The notes below the pieces were generated by a model. That model was not told where the DNA came from. It saw nothing but the letters and a program-made list of their open reading frames with translations, and searched no databases. 64,000 bases of DNA, taken from positions 1 through 64,000 of the forward strand of contig NC_003030.1 in NCBI RefSeq assembly GCF_000008765.1. Direction: 5' to 3'. The position numbers were made by a program, and so were the translations under genes. Every line of letters starts with the position of its first letter. The first letter of the stretch is position 1. This document shows, in pieces, positions 43,508 to 52,900 of this stretch. Origin of the DNA: Clostridium acetobutylicum ATCC 824. Lineage in GTDB: Bacteria > Bacillota > Clostridia > Clostridiales > Clostridiaceae.

Positions 43508-43541
43508 AAAAGACCTCACTTTTATCATTGTGAGGTCTTAC
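43508..43541. terminator. hairpin between TetR and ABC1 genes
   Basis: AAGACCTCAC (43510-43519) pairs with GTGAGGTCTT (43530-43539). It overlaps the stop codon of the minus-strand ABC1 gene and can terminate the TetR transcript. Confidence 0.8.
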
Positions 43542-45136
43542 ATTTTATGTGAACGTATTATAGAGATAAGTAGCCAAAAACCCATAAGTGCAGTAAGGAT
43601 ATATCCTGTAATTCCTATTATAGAAATATTACATACCTTAGGACCTATATTTGAGTGAACTATAACAGAGGAGCTTATTATCATTGAGGATATTATTATA
43701 CCTAATATAAGTCTGTTAACCATTTTACTTAATTCATTTATAGATTCCTCTAGATTTGTGTGGCTAAGTTGAAGTTTAGCACGGCCCCTCATGATACTGT
43801 CACTTAAATCTATAAACTTTTTTGGAACCTTTAATGATGATTTGAAAAACATATATGAGTTAAGTAAAACTTCATACATGTTAAAATTGCCAAAGATCTC
43901 TGCTTTGTTTTGAGCTTTAACAAAGGGAATTGCAACATCTAAGAAAGAAATATCAGGCGAAATTTTAGCAATAACACCTTCAATTATTACAAAGCCTCTT
44001 ACAAGAATGATTAAATCCTTAGGCATTCTAACATTATTTCTCTTTGAACAGTCAAATACTTCTTGAATTAGCTGAGATATTTTTATGTTTTCAAGAGAAG
44101 TTGATAAATAGCTTGCAAAAATATAGTCTATATCTTCATAGAGTTGATTTCTATCAATATAGCCGGTTTTTATTCCAATAGACATTATTACAGATATTAA
44201 TTTATCTATATTTTGATAAGCTATTGATATAATAATATCGTTTAATGCGTTTTTAAGATTTTTACTAATATGCCCCATGATTCCGAAGTCTATGTAGCAT
44301 ATTTTATTTTTTTGTATTAGTATGTTTCCAGGATGAGGATCACCATGAAAGAAACCGTCTTCAAAAACCTGTTTAAAGTATGAAAGAGCTAATTTTTTGC
44401 CAATATCATCTATATCATGTCCTGCCTCTTTAAGCGCTTTTACATCAGTTACCTTTAAACCATCTATTTTATCCATAGTTATTATGTGTCGGCTTGATAG
44501 CTTGCTAACTAAGTCTGGGCATGTAACAAAATCCGTATCTGAGTTTAATTTTTTAAAAAGAACCATGTTGTTAGCTTCATTTTTAAAGTCCAGTTCGAGT
44601 TCTGTAGAGGAAATCAATTCTTCAATAGCTTCTTTAGAATCTATTAAGGTATCTAAAAATTTTGCCTTTGTTAAGCTTACTATTTTATATAGGATAGAAA
44701 GATCTAATTTCATCTTTTCTTCTATATTAGGCCTTTGAATCTTTACAATTACTTTTTTGCCGCTCTTTAAAGTGGCTTCATGAACTTGAGCAATTGAAGC
44801 TGATGCTAGAGGCTTTTTATTAAAGTAGGAAAAAAAATCATCAATAGGTCTTTTAAATTCTTCTATGAATATTCTTTCCATATTCTCGAAGGTTTCCGCA
44901 GGGGCTTTATCTTGAAGCTTTGAAAGCTCATGTATGTAATCAGGAGGAATTATATCAGGTCTTGTGCTTAAAATTTGACCTATTTTAATAAAGGTTGGGC
45001 CAAGAGCTTCAAAAGCTCTTCTCAAGTTTTCAGGAGAATTTTTTGCATTATTAAGCTTGGAGTCAACTATGTAGCCAAAACCATAAAAGGCAAGAACTTT
45101 AACTATTTTTCTAAAACGCTGCACTGACTTTTTCAT
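43538..45136 (-). CDS. ABC1/UbiB-like atypical kinase
   Basis: A 532-residue AarF/UbiB/ABC1 family protein. Visible are the KxGQ-region GPTFIKIGQILSTRPDIIP, SIAQVHEA (the Ala-rich/ nucleotide element), HGDPHPGNIL and DFGIMG. Two transmembrane segments lie at the C-terminus (about 475-530). ABC1 kinases support quinone or isoprenoid-lipid metabolism in other bacteria; clostridia lack ubiquinone, so the substrate here is unknown. A phasin-like gene lies just upstream on the same strand, a pairing seen elsewhere. Confidence 0.9.
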   Translation of the reverse strand: MKKSVQRFRKIVKVLAFYGFGYIVDSKLNNAKNSPENLRRAFEALGPTFIKIGQILSTRPDIIPPDYIHELSKLQDKAPAETFENMERIFIEEFKRPIDDFFSYFNKKPLASASIAQVHEATLKSGKKVIVKIQRPNIEEKMKLDLSILYKIVSLTKAKFLDTLIDSKEAIEELISSTELELDFKNEANNMVLFKKLNSDTDFVTCPDLVSKLSSRHIITMDKIDGLKVTDVKALKEAGHDIDDIGKKLALSYFKQVFEDGFFHGDPHPGNILIQKNKICYIDFGIMGHISKNLKNALNDIIISIAYQNIDKLISVIMSIGIKTGYIDRNQLYEDIDYIFASYLSTSLENIKISQLIQEVFDCSKRNNVRMPKDLIILVRGFVIIEGVIAKISPDISFLDVAIPFVKAQNKAEIFGNFNMYEVLLNSYMFFKSSLKVPKKFIDLSDSIMRGRAKLQLSHTNLEESINELSKMVNRLILGIIISSMIISSSVIVHSNIGPKVCNISIIGITGYILTALMGFWLLISIIRSHKM

Positions 45137-45199
45137 CTTTAAACCTCTCTTTAAAAACAGTATCTAAAAGCTCTAACTTATAACTATAAACTATGTGTA

Positions 45200-45261
45200 G
45201 GGAAACCAGTTAAAATGCCTTGCAGATTTTAAAATTGGTGAAAGCTTCAGCATGGTTTCCC
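45200..45261 (-). repeat. inverted repeat between phasin-like and ABC1 genes
   Basis: GGGAAACCA (45200-45208) and TGGTTTCCC (45253-45261) flank a 44-base loop that can itself fold through AAAATT tracts. Transcribed from the phasin side it could be a structured element; there is no T-run. Confidence 0.45.
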
Positions 45262-45290
45262 TTTAATTAAAGTGTTTTATTTCAACTAAG

Positions 45291-45596
45291 TTACTGTATT
45301 TTATCTTCTAGTTTTGAAACTCTTTCCTTTAATTCAGTTATTTCAGCATTTAAAACTGCAGTATATTTATCTAAAACATCTGAAATATCCTGCTTTGATA
45401 CAGGCTTTACTTTTTCACCTACGAGTTCACTTTTTTCTTTTATACTCTTTTTTAATTCTTGAGAAAGTTCTTTTCCTTCTTCAAGAGTTAGTTTACCCTT
45501 TTTAACCATCTCATCAATTAATTTTGAACCTTTTTCATAAGTATAGGCAGCTGAGCCTAATCCTGCAAGAAGAACTTTCTTTAATTCATCAATCAT
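45291..45596 (-). CDS. phasin-like coiled-coil protein
   Basis: About 101 residues, highly charged, with IDELKKVLLAGLGSAAYTYEKG and a Lys/Glu-rich middle ending in a coiled coil (LNAEITELKERVSKLEDK). It fits the phasin-like/PhaF-type small proteins found next to ABC1 kinases. Polyhydroxyalkanoate synthesis is not encoded nearby, so a granule role is not implied. ATG 45596 is chosen because GGGG lies about 9 bases before it; ATG 45605 overlaps that site. Confidence 0.75.
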   Translation of the reverse strand: MIDELKKVLLAGLGSAAYTYEKGSKLIDEMVKKGKLTLEEGKELSQELKKSIKEKSELVGEKVKPVSKQDISDVLDKYTAVLNAEITELKERVSKLEDKIQ

Positions 45597-45800
45597 TGTA
45601 AGCATCCCCTTTACATATTTATACTATCATAATAGCAAAATACAGTAACTTTGTAAATGAAAAGCACTTGAATTATCAGAATATATAAAATATTACAAAG
45701 AAACTATTTAGGGATGAAATTATATAGTATATTATATGTATTTGTTAAAAATAATACATGCAATATAAAAAAATAAACACAAAATAGAGGGATAGACATA

Positions 45801-45829
45801 TTGACATGAAGAGGTTTTAGTAATAAAAT
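45801..45829 (+). promoter_or_regulatory. promoter of tRNA-Arg (CCT)
   Basis: TTGACA at 45801-45806, 17-base spacer, TAAAAT at 45824-45829. Confidence 0.85.
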
Positions 45830-45856
45830 ATTAACTTGTAATGGAAAATTTAATAT

Positions 45857-45933
45857 GTGCTCGTAGCTCAGTAGGATAGAGCAGCGGTTTCCTAAACCGC
45901 GTGCCGTAGGTTCGATTCCTATCGGGCACACCA
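45857..45933 (+). tRNA. tRNA-Arg (CCT)
   Basis: A 77-base tRNA with encoded CCA; anticodon loop TTCCTAA gives CCT at 45891-45893, reading AGG. Confidence 0.96.
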
Positions 45934-45974
45934 AAAAGACCTTGTAATATGAAAGTATTGCAAGGTCTTTTTGC
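45933..45974 (+). terminator. terminator after tRNA-Arg (CCT)
   Basis: AAAAAGACCTTG / CAAGGTCTTTTT, 12-base stem, T-run; its 5' arm starts at the tRNA 3' end. Confidence 0.9.
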
Positions 45975-46151
45975 TTTCTCTAAAACGATTTGAAATTAAG
46001 GGACAAGCAAAAAAGCTACATTAATATATAGAGTAGATTATAAGATAAAAAATAGCTTGATTATATATACAATAAAAAATTTAAAATATTATTGAGTAAA
46101 ATTTAAAAAGGAGTTATAAATATAAGAAAAAACGTAATTGAAGGTGGATAT

Positions 46152-46196
46152 TTGAAAAAAATAATGGTATTATGTGTATGTTATTATATATTTTAA
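46152..46196 (+). CDS. possible 14-residue ORF upstream of the type VII locus
   Basis: TTG at 46152, 4 bases after AAGGTGG, encodes a 14-residue hydrophobic, Cys-containing peptide (MKKIMVLCVCYYIF). It lies in the otherwise empty 46-46.26 kb region. It may be chance or a leader. Confidence 0.2.
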   Translation: MKKIMVLCVCYYIF

Positions 46197-46265
46197 ATTA
46201 ATAAGCAACTAATTGTTATTATAAAAATTGTACAAGTATAGTAACAAAATTGAAAAGGAGTATAT

Positions 46266-47078
46266 ATGGAAATTGTAGTAGGTGCTGTAAGTGATAAAGG
46301 AAATATAAAGCCAACTAATCAGGACAACTTTTTAGTGAAAATTTATGAAGACAACAATCGAGATATTGGATTGTTTGTTATGTGTGACGGAATGGGAGGG
46401 CTTTCCTTTGGAGAAATAGCAAGTTCTATTTCAGTTAAATACTTTAAAGAGTGGTTTGACAAACACTATGAAAGAATCATAAATGAAAAGGATGAAAAAA
46501 AAATAACAGAATTTATGGCCAAAATCATAGAAGTTGTTAATACGAAAATTAGAGATTATGGCAAAAAAGAATCAGTGAAGGTTGGTACAACTGTATCGGC
46601 TTTATTACTATGTAATGATATATACTATATTGCTCATGTTGGAGACAGCAGAATATATAAAATAAACAAGGAAATAAAGCAGCTTACAGAAGATCATACA
46701 CTGGTAGCTATGAATGTTAGAAATAATATTATGACAGAAATTGAAGCAAAAAATAGTGCTAAAAAGAATATACTTACACAATGTGTTGGAGTTAAAGAAA
46801 ACATTGAAGTATTTAAAGAACGTGGAAAAATAAATAAAAATGATGTTTTTGTTTTGTGCTGTGATGGCTTTTACAACAAATTTGAAGAAGAAGAATTATA
46901 TAGTGAAATAAAAAAGATTAAAAACATTATTGATAATGATGTGCTTCAAGAAGCAGCGCAGAAATTTGTAAACAAGGTTAAGGAAAGGGGAGAAAAAGAT
47001 AACATATCCATAATAATTGTTGGATTTGTATCTGATGAAGGCTTTATAGATAAATTAAAGAAGCATGTTGGATTTTAA
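46266..47078 (+). CDS. PP2C-family Ser/Thr protein phosphatase
   Basis: A 270-residue PrpC/Stp-type phosphatase. Metal-binding motifs are all present: SDKGNIKPTNQDNFLV, VMCDGMGG, AHVGDSRIYKI, LTEDHTLV, DNISIIIV. It would dephosphorylate Ser/Thr, and its place in front of FHA-domain proteins of the secretion locus suggests it resets phospho-dependent FHA contacts. No partner Ser/Thr kinase is seen in the window. Start ATG 46266 follows AAAAGGAG. First gene of the type VII operon; 27 bases to the next gene. Confidence 0.93.
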   Translation: MEIVVGAVSDKGNIKPTNQDNFLVKIYEDNNRDIGLFVMCDGMGGLSFGEIASSISVKYFKEWFDKHYERIINEKDEKKITEFMAKIIEVVNTKIRDYGKKESVKVGTTVSALLLCNDIYYIAHVGDSRIYKINKEIKQLTEDHTLVAMNVRNNIMTEIEAKNSAKKNILTQCVGVKENIEVFKERGKINKNDVFVLCCDGFYNKFEEEELYSEIKKIKNIIDNDVLQEAAQKFVNKVKERGEKDNISIIIVGFVSDEGFIDKLKKHVGF

Positions 47079-47105
47079 ATCTAAATAATAAAGGAGCAGG
47101 AAAGA

Positions 47106-48512
47106 ATGAATAAAAGTAATTTAAAGTTGGAGTTTGAAAATAATCCTTCAAAAAATTATATAGTAACTTATTTAGATAATATTGATTGCATTGTAGATTA
47201 TGAAGTTGAAATGATAAATAATAATCCTACTTCTGGAGCTTTGAATATTGAAATAAGACAATTTAATGATAAAATCAAAGTTTTATATGATGCAACAGGA
47301 AGAATACCGATAAAAGAATATTTAAAGGGAAGAACTATAAGGAAAAGTGAATTTATAACAATACTAAAAAATATAGCAGTATGCCTTTTGGAATGCAAAA
47401 ATTATTTTCTAGATGAGAAAAAGTTTCTTATGGATTTAGAAACAATATTTATAAGTGAAAAAGATTTCAGCGTGAACTTATTATATCTTCCATTTGAGCT
47501 AATTACCGAAGAAGATATAAATGTAACATATAGAAATCTTGTTAAAAGTTTAATCATAGATTTTGTAAGTATTGAGGAAAAAACTTCTGAAAACATCATA
47601 CAAGAAACTTTAAAATATCTTAGAAAAGATGATTTTAATTTGGTAGGCTTTAAAAATTATCTTGAAAGTTCTGAAACATCTGGTATTAAAGTAGTAGATG
47701 CCCCTGAAAGTAATATTCAAAATAAAGTAGAAAGTGTACCTGTGAGAATTGAAAATGAACCTATACAAGAAGAAGTTGTTAAGGAACCAGTTGTGCATCA
47801 TGAAATAAAGCCTTCTAATATAGATGTTACTCAAAATAAAAGTGAAGAATTTAACACAGATAGCAACCTTAAAAGTAAGAAGGTGGAAGTAAAAAGCAAT
47901 ACAACTGGTAATAAGAAAAGAAAGATATTATATATAGTTATTTCTCAAGTTATAGCAGCAGCAATAATAGGTATTGAGGTTGCATTTATACTTAAAATGC
48001 TGTTTATGATTATAGCTATAGCAGTAGTAGTTGCTGTAGATGTAGCTCTTGTAATATTTATTTTGTTAAGAGGAAATAAAGTTGAAACGGTAGCTGATAA
48101 AAGAAGAGCAAATACTAGTTTTATAAAACGCGATAAGGAAGCTAAGGAAAGTAAACCATCTAAAAGAGAAATAGTAACGGAAATGTCTTATGAAACAGAA
48201 CTTTTAGATTCAAAAACAGCCTTTCTAATGAGTAAAAAAGCTGGTACAGTAGAAAGAATATTCATAAATAAGGACTCATTTAAAATAGGTAGAATATCCG
48301 GACAAGCAGATTATATTTCAGATAATAAAGCTGTTGGAAAACTTCACGCGGAAATAAGAAAACAAAATGAAAAATACTACTTAATAGATTTAACATCAAG
48401 AAATGGAACCTTTGTAAATGGCCAAAAAATAAATAGTGATGAATTATATGAAATTAGGAATGGAGATACAATTATGTTTGCTAATAGTGAGTTTACATTT
48501 GCTATTGAATAA
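47106..48512 (+). CDS. FHA-domain membrane protein (EssB-like position)
   Basis: A 468-residue protein. N-terminal domain (about 1-185) resembles the DUF6382/EssB-type cytosolic domain; a Glu/Val-rich linker follows (about 195-265). Two adjacent transmembrane segments lie at about 270-322, and a C-terminal FHA domain at about 390-468 with the phosphothreonine-binding elements FKIGR, GKLHAEIR and LTSRNGTFVNG. It probably links phospho-Thr signalling to the secretion membrane complex. 28 bases behind the phosphatase gene, 34 before the next. Confidence 0.85.
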   Translation: MNKSNLKLEFENNPSKNYIVTYLDNIDCIVDYEVEMINNNPTSGALNIEIRQFNDKIKVLYDATGRIPIKEYLKGRTIRKSEFITILKNIAVCLLECKNYFLDEKKFLMDLETIFISEKDFSVNLLYLPFELITEEDINVTYRNLVKSLIIDFVSIEEKTSENIIQETLKYLRKDDFNLVGFKNYLESSETSGIKVVDAPESNIQNKVESVPVRIENEPIQEEVVKEPVVHHEIKPSNIDVTQNKSEEFNTDSNLKSKKVEVKSNTTGNKKRKILYIVISQVIAAAIIGIEVAFILKMLFMIIAIAVVVAVDVALVIFILLRGNKVETVADKRRANTSFIKRDKEAKESKPSKREIVTEMSYETELLDSKTAFLMSKKAGTVERIFINKDSFKIGRISGQADYISDNKAVGKLHAEIRKQNEKYYLIDLTSRNGTFVNGQKINSDELYEIRNGDTIMFANSEFTFAIE

Positions 48513-48545
48513 AAAGTTATGGTTTATGATATGGAGGGTAGATTT

Positions 48546-49631
48546 ATGGCAAAGATAAATTTGATTATAGCAGAAACGGATGGAGCTTATTTAAAGGGAT
48601 TAGTAAATTATATAAGTAGTAATTTTGAGGATACTTTTAGAATCACCTGTTTTACTAATAGAGAATATTTGGAGAAGTATATAAGCTCTGGTAGGATTTC
48701 GGACATACTTTTGATAAAGACAGACATGTTCTATGAAGGGCTTATGAAAAATTCTATAAAATCCATTGCTATTTTATCAGAAGGTGGCAATATGGATGAA
48801 TTTAACGGGCTCCCTGTAGTAAAGAAGTATCAGCCAGGGGAAAAGCTTTGCAGAGAAATATTGAATATATATTATAATAACAATCCAGAGGTGGCCCCTT
48901 GTAAAGAAGTAAAAAAGCAGGAAGGCAGCATAATAACGCTATATTCACCTGTTGGAGGAATAGGAAAATCAACTATAGCTATAGAAATGGCTAAAAAACT
49001 AAGTGATTCTAACAAAAAAGTACTGTATTTGAATTTAGAAGATTTACAATCAACCTTGGTTTTTTTTGAATGTAGTACAAGTAAAAATATGTCTGATTTC
49101 CTTTACTTCATAAAAGAAAGAGATGAAAATTTTAAAGAAGTTCTTAAAGATATAGTACTTAAAGATGAGGAAAGTGGAATTAATTACTTTGCACCAGTAG
49201 ATAGTGTTCTTGATATAGAGGATTTAAAAGTGGATGATGTTAAGTTTATGCTTCAAAAGCTAATAGAGGTAAATATGTATAACTACATAATAATTGATCT
49301 AAGTTCTACTTTTAATATAAACTACAAAACAATTTTTGAGATGTCTTCTAAGATTATAGTTCCAATTGGACAAGATAAGCTTTCAAGTGTAAAATTACAA
49401 AATTTTCTAAAGCAGCTGGATAATTTAGAAAATTTCTCTTTTATACAAAACAAATATAAAGATAATTTAGAAACAATAATACCGCATGTTTTGTTAAGGG
49501 AAAAAAAACCTATTATTCAGAAAATATATTATGATGAAGCACTAGAGAGTGTAAGCAGTTTAATATATTTAAAGAATAGGGCAAGTACCTTTTTGAGATG
49601 TATAGATGAACTAATTATGAAATTATTATAA
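48546..49631 (+). CDS. MinD/CpaE-like ATPase
   Basis: A 361-residue protein of the ParA/MinD superfamily. Residues 1 to about 115 look like a degenerate receiver-type domain (INLIIAETDGAYLKG), then the deviant Walker A PVGGIGKSTIAIEMAK at about 134-149, with YIIIDLSS as Walker B. This two-part layout recalls CpaE-type pilus or secretion localisers. In the type VII operon it may position the machinery (inference). ATG 48546 is chosen with GGAGGG upstream; ATG 48519 has no site. Confidence 0.85.
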   Translation: MAKINLIIAETDGAYLKGLVNYISSNFEDTFRITCFTNREYLEKYISSGRISDILLIKTDMFYEGLMKNSIKSIAILSEGGNMDEFNGLPVVKKYQPGEKLCREILNIYYNNNPEVAPCKEVKKQEGSIITLYSPVGGIGKSTIAIEMAKKLSDSNKKVLYLNLEDLQSTLVFFECSTSKNMSDFLYFIKERDENFKEVLKDIVLKDEESGINYFAPVDSVLDIEDLKVDDVKFMLQKLIEVNMYNYIIIDLSSTFNINYKTIFEMSSKIIVPIGQDKLSSVKLQNFLKQLDNLENFSFIQNKYKDNLETIIPHVLLREKKPIIQKIYYDEALESVSSLIYLKNRASTFLRCIDELIMKLL

Positions 49632-49649
49632 GTATGTAGGAGGTAGGCT

Positions 49650-49895
49650 TTGGAGAAAGCAGTAGTTATAGTTAAAATTGAAGGAACTGAAGAGGAATAT
49701 GAACTTGAAATACCTATTGATATTACTGTAAAAGAAATATGTGCAGCATTAAATAAAGCACTAAAATTTGAAGATAGGGACATAAAGGTTTCAGGATATT
49801 ATATAAAAACGGAAAATCCTATAGGCTTTTTAAAGGGAAATGATGTTTTAAAAAAGTACGGAATAGCAAATGGAAGCACAATAATATTGATATAA
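49650..49895 (+). CDS. EsaB/YukD ubiquitin-like protein
   Basis: An 81-residue protein with a ubiquitin-like beta-grasp pattern, beginning EKAVVIVKIEGTEEEYELEIP and ending GSTIILI. Small EsaB/YukD proteins are core accessories of Firmicutes type VII secretion. TTG start with AGGAGGTAGG upstream. It lies 18 bases after the ATPase gene and 43 before essC. Confidence 0.88.
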   Translation: MEKAVVIVKIEGTEEEYELEIPIDITVKEICAALNKALKFEDRDIKVSGYYIKTENPIGFLKGNDVLKKYGIANGSTIILI

Positions 49896-49938
49896 ATTAA
49901 ATCGTAGCTTATAAGAGGTAAAAAAACGAGGTGGTTAA

Positions 49939-52900
49939 GTGGAAGAAAAAAGAAATTATAATAATGTCCTTATACTTTATAATTCTGATTTTTATAAAGA
50001 AATAGATTTAGATGACTATGAAAAAGGCACAGTAGTTGTTGGTAATAGTGCAAATTGTGATATTAAGCTGAAGCTAGAAACAGAAGAATTGGTTTATATT
50101 TACTTCAATAAAATAAATACCTCTTGGCAGATTAAAGATGGAGAAAATGCATACTGCATAGTAAATGATATTAAAACCCCGAGAAAGATTTTAGTTAATG
50201 GAGATCAAATAACTATAAAAAATGTAAAGGATAAAGAAGAGTTATTTAAAATCAACTTTTTTATAGACTTTATAGTAGAAAAAGAAAACTATGATAAGGT
50301 AATCTCCTTAAAGGATGTAACTTATTTAAGTATTGGAAGAGATGAGGATAACAATATTTCAATACGTGATGATTTAATAGATAGAAAGCATTGTGAAATA
50401 AAGTGTGATTCCAATAATAAATTTTATGTTACGGATCTTAAATCTAAATACGGTGTATACATAGACGGAAAAAAAGTAGAGGATAAAGTTTATTTAAAAG
50501 ATAATAATTTTATTACAATTTGTGGACATAAGATTTTATTTATGGATAATTCCTTAGCACTTTCAAACTTAAATGAAAACATAGTTATAAATGGTGCTAC
50601 TGTGTATAACAAGGATAGGTTTGATAAATATATGAGCTATCCTGATTTTTATAGGTCTCCAAGATTTTTAGTAGAACTTCCAAGAGATGAAATAGAAATT
50701 GATGCTCCACCAGATAAGCCGAGTAAGGTATCCATACAATATTTACTATCTGTAATACCTATTGTTGGTACTGTAGTTATGATGTCACTAATGTCATCCA
50801 GCATGGGAAGTAACAAGACTTATATGATATATTCTGTTGGAATGGTATCACTTTCGGCGTTAGTAAGCGTAATAACCTTTGTAACAGAGTTTGTTAGTTC
50901 TAAAAAATATAAGAAAAAAAGAAACAAGTTTTATAGAGGCTATATTGCTGAAAAGGAAAAAGAGATTACAGACAACATAGAACTTCAAAAGAAGAACTTG
51001 AAAATCATGAATCCTGAAATTAATGAATGTTTTGATTTTGTTAGGGAATTTGATAGAAGGCTTTGGGAGAAGAAGCCAAGCCATCCGGATTTTTTAAATG
51101 TAATGCTTGGGCATGGAGATACTTCCATATCATTCTCTGTTAAAATTCCAGATAATAAAAACAAAATGGAAATAGACGACCTTGAAAGACTTGCACCAGA
51201 ATTAAAGAAGAAATATCAAAAAGTTGAAGATGTACCATTAAGTTTAAATCTCTTAAAATCTAGCCCCATAGGTGTAGTTGGTAAGAAACAGCATACATAT
51301 AAGTTTATATCTAATTTAATGGTAAAGTTAACAGCAGGTCATTTTTATGAAGATGTAAAAATAGCAATAATAGTTTCAAATGAAGATAAGGAAAGCTTAA
51401 GTTGGGTAAGATGGGTACCTCATATATGGAGTAGGAAAAAAGAGATAAGATTTATTGGAAGTGACAAAGAGTCTTCACATAATGTACTTAATTATCTTTA
51501 TGATGTTGCAAGAGAACGTAGTGATGATAATGAAAATAGTCATGAACCAAAAGTAAATTTACCTCACTTTATAGTTTTTATTGCAGATAATAAGTTGACA
51601 GAAAATGAGCCTATTATGCCTTACTTAGAGAATAGAAATAACGTAAATATGACAGCAGTGTTTGTAAGTGAAAGTATAGAGATGCTTCCAAAAGAATGTA
51701 CAGATGTTATAGAGGTTTCAGCTGGATACAATGGAAGTTCTACTGAAACTATAAATAGAGCACATTTTATGCAATTTGCATTTGATGATGTAAATTTAAG
51801 AGAATGCTATGAATACTCTAAGAGGATGGCTCCTATCAATGTAAAGAGCTCTTTCTCTGAAAGTTCCCTAAAAAGTTTAATTACGTTGTTTGATTTATAC
51901 AATGTAAAAAGAACACAGGACTTTAATGTACTTTCAAATTGGGGAAAAAATAAGGTTTATGAAACAATGGAAGTTCCAATAGGTGTGAAAGCCGGAGATG
52001 AAATAGAGTACTTAAATCTTCATGAAAAGTATCATGGACCACATGGTTTGGTTGCAGGTACAACGGGATCTGGTAAAAGTGAAATACTACAAACCTATAT
52101 TATTTCCTTGGCAATAAATTACCATCCATATGATGTAGCACTAATAATAATTGACTATAAGGGTGGAGGTATGGCTAATTTATTTAAAAACCTTCCTCAC
52201 TTAGTTGGAACAATTACAAACCTTGATGGAAATCAAATAAATAGATCACTTGTATCAATAAAGAGTGAGTTAAAAAGAAGACAAAGAATTTTTGCAAAGT
52301 GCAATGTCAATCACATTGATGCATATATAAAGCTTTATAAAGAGAAGAAGGTAACAGAACCGATACCGCATTTAATTATAATTGCAGACGAATTTGCCGA
52401 GCTTAAGAGTGACCAACCGGAGTTTATGGCAGAGCTAGTTAGTACGGCAAGAATAGGAAGAAGTTTAGGAGTTCATCTTATACTTGCAACTCAGAAGCCA
52501 GCAGGTGTTGTAGATAACCAAATTTGGAGTAACTCAAAGTTCAAGTTATGTCTTAAAGTTCAAGATGCTGAGGATAGTAAAGAAGTTTTAAAATCTTCAC
52601 TTGCAGCAGATATAGTTGAACCTGGTAGAGCGTATTTTCAGGTGGGTAACAATGAAATATTTGAACTTTTCCAATCAGCTTGGAGTGGTGCTAAAAAGTA
52701 CGATGAAGACGATGTTAACAAAAATGAAGTTGAAATATTCAATGTAGGGATAGACGGAACTAGAAGCTTATTATATTCAACTAAGGATAAAGAAAAAGAT
52801 AAAAAGAGAATTACTCAGCTTGAAGCCGCTATAGAAGAAATAGACAAGGTATGCAGTGAAAATCATATTGAAAGACTTGATGGACCATGGTTACCACCTT

